The notes under the pieces are model-generated. The model saw only the letters and a list, made by a program, of their open reading frames with translations, did not search any database and was not told the DNA's origin. A stretch of 64,000 nt of DNA, taken from NCBI RefSeq assembly GCF_002837275.1, contig NZ_NXIF01000027.1, positions 84,430 through 148,429 of the forward strand. The letters are read 5' to 3'. The stretch is from Malaciobacter halophilus. GTDB lineage: Bacteria; Campylobacterota; Campylobacteria; Campylobacterales; Arcobacteraceae. The position numbers were made by a program, and so were the translations under genes. Numbering within the stretch: position 1 is the first letter of the stretch; every line of letters starts with the position of its first letter. Below, one piece after another: positions 43,013 through 51,584 of this stretch.

Positions 43013-43505
43013 TTTTAATCATTACTATGATACTGAGACTATAAGACAGGTTATTTCTGTTATTGTTATTAATGAACATAATGCATTATCAAGAATTGTT
43101 GGGCTTTTTTCAGCTCGTGGATATAATATAGACTCATTAACAGTAGCTCCAATATCAGGAAGCGAGTATTCTAGGATGACAATTGTTACTACAGGGGATA
43201 AAAGAATAATAGATCAAATTGTAAAACAGTTAAATAAATTAATTCCAGTTTTAAAAGTTAATGAGCATAGAAATGTAATTGAAAAAGAGACAGTATTAAT
43301 TAAAATACCAATTGATCAATCTATAAGCGATGTTGAAGTTATAGCAAGGGCATATAATGGGCATATTCAAAATGTCACAGATGATGCTATTGTTATATCT
43401 GCAACAGATGAACCACATAGAATAGCAAATTTTACAAATATTATGAATAACAGATTTAACCCACTTGAAGTTGTAAGAAGTGGTGTTGTTGCAATGGAAA
43501 GATAG
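43005..43505 (+). CDS. ilvH: Acetolactate synthase regulatory small subunit
   Basis: Small subunit that activates IlvB and confers valine feedback. An N-terminal ACT domain (about residues 15-90) shows VISVIVINEHNALSRIVGLF and FSARGYNIDSLTVAPI; the C-terminal domain ends RFNPLEVVRSGVVAMER. 166 residues, family length. It overlaps ilvB by 8 bases, as usual for coupled subunits, and is closed by the hairpin at 43499. Confidence 0.95.
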   Translation: MNNFNHYYDTETIRQVISVIVINEHNALSRIVGLFSARGYNIDSLTVAPISGSEYSRMTIVTTGDKRIIDQIVKQLNKLIPVLKVNEHRNVIEKETVLIKIPIDQSISDVEVIARAYNGHIQNVTDDAIVISATDEPHRIANFTNIMNNRFNPLEVVRSGVVAMER

Positions 43506-43525
43506 AAGAGTTTTTCTTCTATCTT
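43499..43525 (+). terminator. Terminator after ilvBH
   Basis: AAGATAGAAGA / TCTTCTATCTT with a short T-rich loop, beginning inside the last ilvH codons and followed by CTTTTGC. It lies just before lpxD and may only partly stop transcription. Confidence 0.6.
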
Positions 43526-43546
43526 CTTTTGCTTGAAAGGAAAAAA

Positions 43547-44494
43547 ATGAACTTAAAAGATATAGCTCAAGCATTAGATATAAAATGTGAAAATGATTTA
43601 GAAATTACTTCTTTAAATACTCTATTAGATTCAAATAAAAATGAATTAACTTTTTTAGAAAATAAAAAATATATTAATGATTTAGAAAAAACAAAAGCAG
43701 GTGCAGTCTTAGTAAAAGAAGAGTTCTTAGATAAAGTGCCTAAAGATACTATTGCGTTAGTTTGTGAAAAACCTTATATTGCTTTAGCAAAAGCAAGTAA
43801 GTTTTTTTCACCAAATATTATTGAAACAGAAGGCAAAGAAGCGATAATTGGTGAAAATACAAAAATATTACCAAATGTATATATTGGAAAAGACACTGTT
43901 ATTGGTAGTAATTGTACTATTATGTCAGGTGCTTTTATTGCAGATAATGTAAAAATTGGTAATAATACAATTGTTTATCCAAATGTATCAGTTTACAGAG
44001 ATTGTGAAATAGGTAATGATTGTATAATTCATGCTGGAACAGTTATTGGAAGTGATGGATTTGGTTTTGCAATTGATGGTGCAAACTATATAAAAATTTA
44101 TCAAAATGGTAATGTTATTATTAAAAATGATGTTGAAATAGGTGCTAATTGTGCAATTGATAGAGCAGCATTTAAATCTACAATAATTGAAGATAGTGTA
44201 AGACTTGATAATTTAGTACATATTGCACATAATTGTAAGCTAGGTAAAGGTACAATTCTTACTGGACAAGTTGGACTTTCAGGTTCAACAGTTTTACATG
44301 AATATGTTGTTATGGGTGGACAAAGTGCAACTGCAGGGCATTTGGAAATTGCTCCATTTACAACAATCGCTGCAAGAGGTGGAGTAACAAAAAGTATTAC
44401 TACTCCTAAAAAGTTTTGGGCAGGTTTTCCATTGATGGAACATAAAACATGGTTAAGACTTCAAGGAAAAATTGCAAAACTACTAAAGAAATAA
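43547..44494 (+). CDS. lpxD: UDP-3-O-acylglucosamine N-acyltransferase
   Basis: Third enzyme of lipid A synthesis, adding the N-linked acyl chain. The N-terminal uridine-binding part (about residues 1-90) is followed by a left-handed beta-helix of hexapeptide repeats (IGENTKILPNVYIGKDTVIG and on) and the catalytic His in LVHIAHNCKLGKG, then FWAGFPLMEHKTWLRLQ. About 315 residues, normal. The ATG at 43547 follows GAAAGGAAAAAA; a TTG at 43529 precedes this ribosome site and is not used. Confidence 0.94.
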   Translation: MNLKDIAQALDIKCENDLEITSLNTLLDSNKNELTFLENKKYINDLEKTKAGAVLVKEEFLDKVPKDTIALVCEKPYIALAKASKFFSPNIIETEGKEAIIGENTKILPNVYIGKDTVIGSNCTIMSGAFIADNVKIGNNTIVYPNVSVYRDCEIGNDCIIHAGTVIGSDGFGFAIDGANYIKIYQNGNVIIKNDVEIGANCAIDRAAFKSTIIEDSVRLDNLVHIAHNCKLGKGTILTGQVGLSGSTVLHEYVVMGGQSATAGHLEIAPFTTIAARGGVTKSITTPKKFWAGFPLMEHKTWLRLQGKIAKLLKK

Positions 44495-44504
44495 AGGCTT
44501 CAAA

Positions 44505-46787
44505 ATAGTTAAAAAAATTTTATCACTAATTTTTCTTTTTATAATATTTTATTTAGAGTTCTCTATTTTCGTATCAACACAAGAGAGTGTTGGAAAAATA
44601 GGGTATATGTTTGCACAAATGTCACATAGTTATTTTGGCTATTTGTCATATGTTTATTTATTTTTATTTTTATATCCTTTATATTTAATAAATTTTAAAG
44701 AGTATTTTGATTTAGCAGATTTTTCATTAAAAACTATGGTTATGCTTTTATTGTTATTTAGTTCATTAACTTTACAATCTTTAGTTGTTACAACTAAACA
44801 GCATAGTGGAATAATAGGAAACATAATTGTTAATGATTTAAATCCGTTTATTGGAAATGCTGGTCTTTGGATTTTTGTATTAGTGGGATTTGTAATTACT
44901 TTTACAGTTCTTTTTGAAAGTAGTGATTTTAGTTTTGGTTCAATTAAAGTTAAAATACCAACATTTTCCTTACCCAAACCAAGTGAAAAAAAATCAAATA
45001 ATAAAAGAGCAAAAGTAAAAAATAATAATGAATCAAAAAGAAGATTAAAAAAAGAGAATAAAGCTAAGTCATATGAAGGTGTAACAGTTAAAGAAGAGGG
45101 TGATACAGCAGAAATTGTAATTGCTCCAACAATGGATAATTTAGAAAAGATTGAAGAGCTAAAAGAGATAATTAAAGAAGAGAATTTACAAGATAACAAT
45201 CAAGAAATAAATGAGAAACAACAGCAAGAAATAATAAAAGAGAAATTAGAAAATGTTGATAATTTAGAAGAGTTAAATACCATAGAAGAGTTAGCTGTAC
45301 AACATGGTATTATTGTAGATGAGCTTGAAGAAAATAAAAGACTTTTAGAAGATATAGAGTTAGGGAAAACTGAAAAACCAAAAGACTTTGAACTACCTTC
45401 AACTAAGTTTTTTCAAAATGCTCCAAAAGATAAAAAATCAAGAGTTTCAGAAGCAGTAATTGACCAAAAAATTGGAGATTTATTAGATAAACTTTCAATG
45501 TTTAAGATTGATGGAGATGTAGTAAGAACTTATACAGGTCCTGTTGTTACAACTTTTGAGTTTAAACCTGCACCAAATGTAAAAGTGTCAAAAATTCTTA
45601 ACCTTCAAGATGATTTAGCAATGGCTTTAAAGGCTCAAACAATTAGAATCCAAGCTCCAATACCTGGAAAAGATGTTGTTGGAATTGAAGTTCCAAATGA
45701 TGATATGCAAACAATTTTCATTAAAGAGTTATTAGAAAGTGAGATTTTCCAAAATGCAAAATCTCCTTTAACAATGATTTTGGGTAAAGATATTGTAGGA
45801 AAACCTTTTGTTACTGATTTAAAAAAGCTTCCTCACTTATTAATAGCTGGAACTACTGGTTCAGGTAAATCTGTTGGAATTAATGCAATGATTTTATCTT
45901 TGTTGTATAAGAATTCTCCAGATAATTTAAAACTTGTAATGATAGATCCCAAAATGTTAGAGTTTTCTATGTATAATGATATTCCTCATTTATTGACACC
46001 AGTTATAACTAAACCAACTGATGCAATTAATGCCTTATCAAATATGGTTGCTGAAATGGAAAGAAGATACACATTAATGTCTCAAACAAGAACAAAAAAC
46101 ATTGAAAATTATAATGAAAAAGCTAAAAAAGAGAAGTATGAGCCTTTCCCTTATATAGTAGTTGTTATTGATGAACTTGCAGATTTAATGATGACAAGTG
46201 GAAAAGATGTTGAGCACTCGATTGCAAGATTGGCACAAATGGCAAGAGCAAGTGGAATACACTTAATTGTTGCAACACAAAGACCATCTGTTGATGTTGT
46301 AACTGGTTTAATTAAAGCAAATTTACCTAGTAGGCTTTCTTATAAAGTAGGGCAAAAAGTAGATTCTAAAATTATTTTAGATTCTCTTGGAGCAGAGTCT
46401 TTATTAGGGCGTGGAGATATGTTATTTACACCTCCTGGTGTATCTGGACTTGTTAGAATTCATGCTCCTTGGTCTATGGAAACAGAGATTGAAAAAGTTG
46501 TTGAGTTTTTGAAAAAACAAAGAGAAGTAGAGTATGATATGAATTTTGTAAAAGATAGAAACTCTTCTAATATCTCTGATTCAAGTGGAGTTGAGTTAGG
46601 AGAACTTGATGAGTTATATGAAGATGCAAAAGATGTGGTATTAAATGATAAAAAAACTTCTATTTCATATATTCAAAGAAAATTAAGAATTGGATATAAT
46701 CGAGCTGCTACAATTGTGGAACAATTAGAAAAAACTGGAGTTTTATCTGAAGCAAATGCAAAAGGTAATAGAGAGATTCTTATTTAA
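44505..46787 (+). CDS. ftsK: DNA translocase FtsK with apparent ATA start
   Basis: Septal DNA pump for chromosome segregation. Beginning at the first ATG (44607) would lose the first membrane helix: the frame is open upstream and encodes KKILSLIFLFIIFYLEF. With it the protein has four N-terminal helices as expected for FtsK. AAAGG at 44493-44497 stands 7 bases before an ATA at 44505, the only well-placed start. A Lys/Glu-rich linker (about residues 150-290) leads to the motor with Walker A IAGTTGSGKSVGINAM, Walker B VVVIDELADLMM and the gamma winged helix SISYIQRKLRIGYNRA. About 760 residues. Confidence 0.92.
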   Translation: MVKKILSLIFLFIIFYLEFSIFVSTQESVGKIGYMFAQMSHSYFGYLSYVYLFLFLYPLYLINFKEYFDLADFSLKTMVMLLLLFSSLTLQSLVVTTKQHSGIIGNIIVNDLNPFIGNAGLWIFVLVGFVITFTVLFESSDFSFGSIKVKIPTFSLPKPSEKKSNNKRAKVKNNNESKRRLKKENKAKSYEGVTVKEEGDTAEIVIAPTMDNLEKIEELKEIIKEENLQDNNQEINEKQQQEIIKEKLENVDNLEELNTIEELAVQHGIIVDELEENKRLLEDIELGKTEKPKDFELPSTKFFQNAPKDKKSRVSEAVIDQKIGDLLDKLSMFKIDGDVVRTYTGPVVTTFEFKPAPNVKVSKILNLQDDLAMALKAQTIRIQAPIPGKDVVGIEVPNDDMQTIFIKELLESEIFQNAKSPLTMILGKDIVGKPFVTDLKKLPHLLIAGTTGSGKSVGINAMILSLLYKNSPDNLKLVMIDPKMLEFSMYNDIPHLLTPVITKPTDAINALSNMVAEMERRYTLMSQTRTKNIENYNEKAKKEKYEPFPYIVVVIDELADLMMTSGKDVEHSIARLAQMARASGIHLIVATQRPSVDVVTGLIKANLPSRLSYKVGQKVDSKIILDSLGAESLLGRGDMLFTPPGVSGLVRIHAPWSMETEIEKVVEFLKKQREVEYDMNFVKDRNSSNISDSSGVELGELDELYEDAKDVVLNDKKTSISYIQRKLRIGYNRAATIVEQLEKTGVLSEANAKGNREILI

Positions 46788-46793
46788 TCTTAT

Positions 46794-46830
46794 TTGTAAT
46801 TAACTATATTTTGTATGTAGTTAATTACAA
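46794..46830 (+). terminator. Terminator after ftsK
   Basis: Perfect 13-bp inverted repeat TTGTAATTAACTA / TAGTTAATTACAA with an 11-base loop, 7 bases after the ftsK stop, followed by TTTACTT. Confidence 0.6.
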
Positions 46831-46897
46831 TTTACTTAAATTTCTAATACAGCTTAAAATAATAAAAAATAACAACTTGTTTTTATATTCTTTATGA

Positions 46898-46903
46898 TAA
46901 AAT
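46898..46903 (+). promoter_or_regulatory. -10 box for hpf
   Basis: TAAAAT in TTTATGATAAAATTAAAT, about 29 bases before the hpf ATG and after T-rich DNA; the leader then carries the strong AAAGGAG ribosome site. Confidence 0.45.
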
Positions 46904-46931
46904 TAAATAAATAAATATAAAGGAGTATGTT

Positions 46932-47474
46932 ATGAATACAAGTATTGTAGGAAGACACATAGAATTAACAGAACCAATCAAAGATTATATTAATAGTTCA
47001 GTAGAGATTTTCAAAAAATATAACTTAGATATTATATCAGTTAACTCAATCATTGTACAAGACGAAAAAAATGGTAAAAAAGCGTTTACATTTGAATTTA
47101 CTTTAAATGTAGCTCACCTTGATACTATTGTTGTAAAACAAAAAGATAAAGATCTTTATGCTGCTATTGATATTGCTGTTGATAGAGTTAGTAAAGTATT
47201 AAGAAGACACCATGATAAAATCACTACTCATAAAGCTACTAAATTATCAGAAGTTGAGGCTAATGCTGTTGAAGATGAAGTTGCTTTAGAGCTTGAGAAA
47301 TTCGAAAATGAAATTATTCCAGTAAAATTAGCATCTTATAAACCTATTGATATTCAAGAGGCTTTAGAAGATTTAAAATCTGGTGATGATTTATTTAAAG
47401 TATTCTACGATAAAGATCATAACTTAAGAGTACTTTATAAAGCTAAAGATGAAGGAAAATTCGGTCTATATTAA
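46932..47474 (+). CDS. hpf: Long-form ribosome hibernation promoting factor
   Basis: Dimerises 70S ribosomes during slow growth. The N-terminal domain (about residues 1-100) begins TSIVGRHIELTEPIKDYINS and binds the decoding region; the C-terminal domain (about 120-180), PVKLASYKPIDIQEALEDL followed by FKVFYDKDHNLRVLYKAKD, mediates dimer contact and marks the long form. 180 residues. Monocistronic: own promoter, AAAGGAG ribosome site and a strong terminator right after it, as expected for a stress-regulated gene. Confidence 0.94.
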   Translation: MNTSIVGRHIELTEPIKDYINSSVEIFKKYNLDIISVNSIIVQDEKNGKKAFTFEFTLNVAHLDTIVVKQKDKDLYAAIDIAVDRVSKVLRRHHDKITTHKATKLSEVEANAVEDEVALELEKFENEIIPVKLASYKPIDIQEALEDLKSGDDLFKVFYDKDHNLRVLYKAKDEGKFGLY

Positions 47475-47500
47475 TAGGTTGATTTTTAAATTTCACTATT

Positions 47501-47532
47501 AAGGTATTAGCTTTTTGCTAATACCTTTTTTT
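47501..47532 (+). terminator. Strong intrinsic terminator of hpf
   Basis: AAGGTATTAGC / GCTAATACCTT hairpin, 11 bp with a TTTTT loop, directly followed by a T run. One of the clearest terminators in the window. Confidence 0.85.
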
Positions 47533-47558
47533 AATTTTATACATAGGATACAGTTTAA

Positions 47559-48998
47559 ATGGAAAAACAACTAAAAAAGATTGCTTTAATTGGACAACCA
47601 AATGTTGGTAAGAGTTCACTTTTTAATAGAATTGCAAAACAAAGAATTGCTATTGTTTCAGACTTAGCAGGAACTACAAGAGATATTAGAAAACATGAAG
47701 TTGAAATATTAGGAAAAGAAGCATTAATGCTTGACACTGGTGGTATTGATGAAACAAATGATGCTATATTTAGCAATGTAAAAAGAAAAGCAGTTGAATG
47801 TGCAAAAGAGGCTGATATAATACTTTTTATGGTTGATGGTAAAAAAATCCCAGACGATAAAGACAAAGAACTATTTTATGAGCTTCAAAATCTTGGTAAA
47901 AAGCTTGCTTTAGTTGTAAATAAAATTGATAATGATAAAGAAAAAGAGAGACTTTGGTCTTTTTATGAATTTGGAATTGATGATAATGATTTATTTGGCA
48001 TCTCTGTATCACATAATAGAGGTACTAAAGGATTATTTGAATGGATTGCACAAGAGTTACCAGAAATTGAAGATAACTCAAAAATTTCTGATATTATTGA
48101 TTATCAAGATTTAGATATGGGAATAGAGGACTTTTTAAGTCCTGAAGATGATATTAATAAAACTGTCAATGAAAATGAGATAAATGTAGCAATTATAGGT
48201 AGAACAAATGTAGGGAAAAGTTCAATTTTAAATGCATTAATTGGAGAAGAGAGATCAGTTGTTTCTCCTATTTCTGGAACAACTATTGATCCTGTTGATG
48301 AGTCATTTGAGTATAAAGATAAGAAAATTACTTTTGTTGACACTGCAGGACTTCGAAGAAGAGGTAAGATTGAAGGAATAGAAAAATATGCATTAATGAG
48401 AACTAAAGATATGTTACAAAAAGCAAACTTGGCGTTAGTTGTTCTTGATGCTTCAGAAGACTTAGTTGATTTAGATGAAAAAATTGCTGGTTTAGTTGAT
48501 CAATATGGTCTTGGAACGATAATTGTTTTAAATAAATGGGATGAGAACATAGAGACTTTCAAAGATTTTGAAAAGAAAATAAGAAGAAAATTTAAATTCT
48601 TATTTTATGCTCCAATAATTGCTGTTTCTGCAAAAACAGGTAGAAGTATTGAAAGATTAAAAGATAAATTAGTAGAAATTTATGATAATTATACACAAAG
48701 AATACCAACTTCAGCACTTAATAAAATTATTGAAGAAGCAGTAATTAGACATGCTTTACCTAGTCCAAATGGGAACTATTTACGTATTTATTATGCAACT
48801 CAATTTGAAACAAAACCACCTAGAATTGCATTGATTATGAATAAACCAAATCTTCTTCATTTCTCTTATAAAAGATATTTAATTAATTATTTAAGAGATA
48901 ATTTTAATTTTGAAGGTACTCCAATTCATATAATTGTTAGAAAAAAAGGTGAAAGAGAAGATAACGAAATTGATGAAGAAGGCTTTTTTCAAGGCTAA
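47559..48998 (+). CDS. der: Ribosome biogenesis GTPase Der (EngA)
   Basis: Double GTPase needed for 50S maturation. First G domain: GQPNVGKSS, DTGGID and NKID; second: GRTNVGKSS, DTAGLRRRG and LNKWDEN; a C-terminal KH-like domain with ALPSPNGNYLRIYYATQ and HIIVRKKGERED follows. 479 residues, family length. It is the first gene of a run with hemD, which begins 3 bases after its stop. Confidence 0.96.
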   Translation: MEKQLKKIALIGQPNVGKSSLFNRIAKQRIAIVSDLAGTTRDIRKHEVEILGKEALMLDTGGIDETNDAIFSNVKRKAVECAKEADIILFMVDGKKIPDDKDKELFYELQNLGKKLALVVNKIDNDKEKERLWSFYEFGIDDNDLFGISVSHNRGTKGLFEWIAQELPEIEDNSKISDIIDYQDLDMGIEDFLSPEDDINKTVNENEINVAIIGRTNVGKSSILNALIGEERSVVSPISGTTIDPVDESFEYKDKKITFVDTAGLRRRGKIEGIEKYALMRTKDMLQKANLALVVLDASEDLVDLDEKIAGLVDQYGLGTIIVLNKWDENIETFKDFEKKIRRKFKFLFYAPIIAVSAKTGRSIERLKDKLVEIYDNYTQRIPTSALNKIIEEAVIRHALPSPNGNYLRIYYATQFETKPPRIALIMNKPNLLHFSYKRYLINYLRDNFNFEGTPIHIIVRKKGEREDNEIDEEGFFQG

Positions 48999-49001
48999 GT
49001 A

Positions 49002-49634
49002 ATGAAAAATATTTATCTACTTAATAACCTTAAGTTTGAAGGTATTAAAAATTTAGAAGTTTTTAAAATAAATTATCTTGTAAAACAGATTGATTTAAGT
49101 AAGTATGATGCACTTATATTTACTTCAAAAAATGCAGTCTATTCTATTGACTCATTTAATAAAGAGTGGAAAAAAATACCATCTTTTGCAATAGCTACAA
49201 AAACACAAAAAGTAATAAACAAATTGGGTGGTTGTGTTGAGTTTGTTGGTAAAAGCGGTCATGGTAATGATTATGCAAAGGAGTTGGTTCCATATTTGAA
49301 AAATAGAAAAGCTTTATATTTGAAAGCTTCAAAAACTGTATCTAATCTTATTGAAATTTTAAAAGATAATAATATTGATATAGATACACAAACTATTTAT
49401 GAAACTATATGCAATGAAGATTTATCTTTTCAAGAGTTTGAACAAAATTCAATTTTTATTTTTACTTCTCCCTCAAGTGTAGAGTGCTTTTTTAGAAAAT
49501 TTAAATGGCATAGAAGCTTTAAAGCAGTAGTTATTGGAAATACTACTGCAAAATTTCTGCCTAAAGAAGTTGATTTTTTTGTAAGTAGTTCAACCTCTGT
49601 ACAAGAGTGTATAAAACTTGCTAGGAAGCTTTAA
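49002..49634 (+). CDS. hemD: Uroporphyrinogen-III synthase
   Basis: Closes and inverts ring D of the linear tetrapyrrole in haem synthesis. The family is poorly conserved, but the pattern is present: YDALIFTSKNAVYSIDSF, FAIATKTQKVINKLGG, KALYLKASKTVSNLIEIL, QTIYETICNED, and FIFTSPSSVECFF. 210 residues, near the short end of the family. ATG follows the der stop after 3 bases. Assignment rests on these motifs; no other hem gene lies nearby. Confidence 0.85.
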   Translation: MKNIYLLNNLKFEGIKNLEVFKINYLVKQIDLSKYDALIFTSKNAVYSIDSFNKEWKKIPSFAIATKTQKVINKLGGCVEFVGKSGHGNDYAKELVPYLKNRKALYLKASKTVSNLIEILKDNNIDIDTQTIYETICNEDLSFQEFEQNSIFIFTSPSSVECFFRKFKWHRSFKAVVIGNTTAKFLPKEVDFFVSSSTSVQECIKLARKL

Positions 49635-49663
49635 TTTTAATCTTTACTTCAACCACATTTAGA

Positions 49664-49669
49664 TAAAAT
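49664..49669 (+). promoter_or_regulatory. -10 box of the 6S RNA gene
   Basis: TAAAAT in TTTAGATAAAATAAAT, giving a predicted transcript start at about 49676, the 5' arm of the 6S closing stem. Confidence 0.5.
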
Positions 49670-49675
49670 AAATAT

Positions 49676-49845
49676 ATCTAAGTAGTACGGGATTTCCATT
49701 GTTGAGGGTCCGATACTGTATTTTTGTGAGTAGCTGTAATGCTATGGTGTGTAACGCTTCGTTTTGCTAGCGTTCCTAATGTAGTATTCATACTCCTATC
49801 GTTGGCTTTTGTGGGCCATTTTGATGGTTAACGGCTACTTGGATA
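49676..49845 (+). ncRNA. ssrS: 6S RNA
   Basis: An RNA of about 170 nt that folds into one long interrupted rod, the shape that lets 6S RNA mimic an open promoter and bind sigma-70 RNA polymerase. From outside in: ATCTAAGTAG with CTACTTGGAT; CCATTG with TGATGG; GGTCC with GGGCC; CGATA with TATCG; then, beyond a large internal loop, GAGTA with TACTC, AATGCTA with TAGTATT, and an apical AACGC / GCGTT hairpin. It lies between hemD and purD; I recall 6S RNA being upstream of purD in Campylobacterota, which matches. Co-transcription with purD is likely because no terminator follows. Confidence 0.78.
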
Positions 49846-49874
49846 TTTAAACTACAAATTTTTAAGGAAATCTA

Positions 49875-51140
49875 GTGAATATATTAATTCTTGGAAGCGG
49901 TGGAAGAGAGTACTCTATAGGTCTTAGTATTTATAATGAAAAAAAACATAATCTATTTTTTATGCCAGGTAATGGTGCAACTGAAGACTTAGGTGAGAAT
50001 ATTAATATAAAAGATTATAAAAAGTTGGCTTTATGGGCAAAAGAGAATAATATTGATTTAACAATTGTTGGTCCAGAAACTCCATTAGTTGATGGTGTAG
50101 TTGATATTTTTAAAGAAGAAGATTTAACAATTTTTGGACCAAGTAAAGCTGCTGCAAAACTTGAAGGTTCAAAAGCTTATATGAAAAATATATTAAAAAA
50201 ATATAATATTCCAACAGCAGCATTTATAGAAACAAGTAGTGAAAAAGAAGCTCATGAATTTATTGATACAATGAATGAGCCTATAGTTGTAAAAGCAGAT
50301 GGTTTATGTGCAGGAAAAGGTGTAATTATTGCTCAAACTAAAGATGAAGCAAAAAATGCAGCTACTCAGATGCTAAATGGAGACTCTTTTGGTGATGCAG
50401 GTACAAATGTAGTTATTGAAGAGTTCTTAGATGGCTATGAACTATCTATTTTTGCAATTTGTGATGGAGAGAATTATAAAATATTACCAGCAGCTCAAGA
50501 CCATAAAAGAGTAGGAGATAATGATACTGGGCCAAATACAGGTGGAATGGGTGCATATGCTCCAACACCTTTAGTAGATGATGAAATCTATAAAAAAGTT
50601 GAGCAAAGGGTAATTAAACCTACTTTAGAAGGAATGAAAAAAGAAAATGCACCTTTTGAAGGTGTTCTTTTTATTGGTGTAATGGTAGTTAAAGGTGAAC
50701 CTATAATTTTAGAATATAATGTAAGATTTGGTGATCCAGAGTGTGAAATATTAATGCCTTTACTTCAAACACCTGTTTCTGAACTATTTTATAAAGGTGC
50801 TACAAAAGATTTAGATTCATTAGATATAAAAATTAAAGATGAATTTGCAGTTGGAGTAGTAATGGCAAGTGAAAACTATCCTTATTCAAGTAGTGAACCA
50901 GCTGAAATTATTGTTGATAAGATTGTTGATGAAGAGATTGCTAATAATACTCATATCTCTTTTGCAGGTGTAACAAAAGAAGATGGCAAATTAATGGCAA
51001 CAGGTGGAAGAGTTTTAGTATGTGTAGGATTTGGACAAACAATTAAACAAGCAAGAGATAGAGCTTATGCTTTATGTGGACAAGTTCATTTTGCAGGTAA
51101 AAAGTGCAGAACAGATATTGCATATCAAGCTTTAAAGTAG
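49875..51140 (+). CDS. purD: Phosphoribosylamine-glycine ligase
   Basis: Second step of purine synthesis, joining glycine to phosphoribosylamine. ATP-grasp enzyme: [17 protein letters not shown] at the start, [18 protein letters not shown] as ATP loop, [20 protein letters not shown], the family signature, and [14 protein letters not shown] with metal ligands. 421 residues, full length. The start is GTG at 49875 after AAGGAAATCTA. It is directly downstream of the 6S RNA. Confidence 0.96.
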   Translation: MNILILGSGGREYSIGLSIYNEKKHNLFFMPGNGATEDLGENINIKDYKKLALWAKENNIDLTIVGPETPLVDGVVDIFKEEDLTIFGPSKAAAKLEGSKAYMKNILKKYNIPTAAFIETSSEKEAHEFIDTMNEPIVVKADGLCAGKGVIIAQTKDEAKNAATQMLNGDSFGDAGTNVVIEEFLDGYELSIFAICDGENYKILPAAQDHKRVGDNDTGPNTGGMGAYAPTPLVDDEIYKKVEQRVIKPTLEGMKKENAPFEGVLFIGVMVVKGEPIILEYNVRFGDPECEILMPLLQTPVSELFYKGATKDLDSLDIKIKDEFAVGVVMASENYPYSSSEPAEIIVDKIVDEEIANNTHISFAGVTKEDGKLMATGGRVLVCVGFGQTIKQARDRAYALCGQVHFAGKKCRTDIAYQALK

Positions 51141-51146
51141 AGATTT

Positions 51147-51584
51147 ATGAGTGGTTCAAATAATACAAATTTACAATTAGCTTCTATGCGTTCAAGGGCA
51201 TTAGCTTTTGTAATTGATGATTTTTTAATTACACTTTTAGTAGTAATTGTTTTTTGGGATACTATAGCTGCAACAACTGATGATGCTGCAGTAGTTTTAG
51301 CAATAATGAATCAATTTATCTGGCCAGTTTTATTTATAAAGTTTGTTTATCACTCATTTTTTGTATGGTACTATGGTGCAACTATTGGAAAAATCATAGT
51401 AAAAATTAAAGTAATTGATTACAATCATTTAGGAAGAGTATCCCTGTTAAGTTCTATGTTTAGATCAGCAGGTAGAATAATAAGTGAGATGTTTTTTTAT
51501 ATAGGATTTTTGGTTGGTTTTTTCAACGATGGGAAACAAACATTTCATGATAAAATTGGTAGGACGCTAGTAGTTGATGTTTAA
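51147..51584 (+). CDS. RDD family membrane protein
   Basis: Small membrane protein of 145 residues with three or four helices. The family name motif is seen as SMRSRALAFVIDDFLITLLV (Arg followed by Asp pairs in the first helix), and YGATIGKIIVKIKVIDYN and NDGKQTFHDKIGRTLVV complete it. Function is generally unknown; some members are ion antiporters. ATG 6 bases after purD, and its end overlaps lptD, so it belongs to the purD-lptD run. Confidence 0.88.
   Translation: MSGSNNTNLQLASMRSRALAFVIDDFLITLLVVIVFWDTIAATTDDAAVVLAIMNQFIWPVLFIKFVYHSFFVWYYGATIGKIIVKIKVIDYNHLGRVSLLSSMFRSAGRIISEMFFYIGFLVGFFNDGKQTFHDKIGRTLVVDV

Noticed and set aside
44607..44609. ATG 44607 as the ftsK start
   Set aside because: It would delete the first of four expected transmembrane helices that are clearly encoded upstream in the same frame.
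45000..45400. Lys/Glu-rich repeats in ftsK as a DNA repeat element
   Set aside because: This is the normal low-complexity FtsK linker in AT-rich coding DNA, without exact repeat units.
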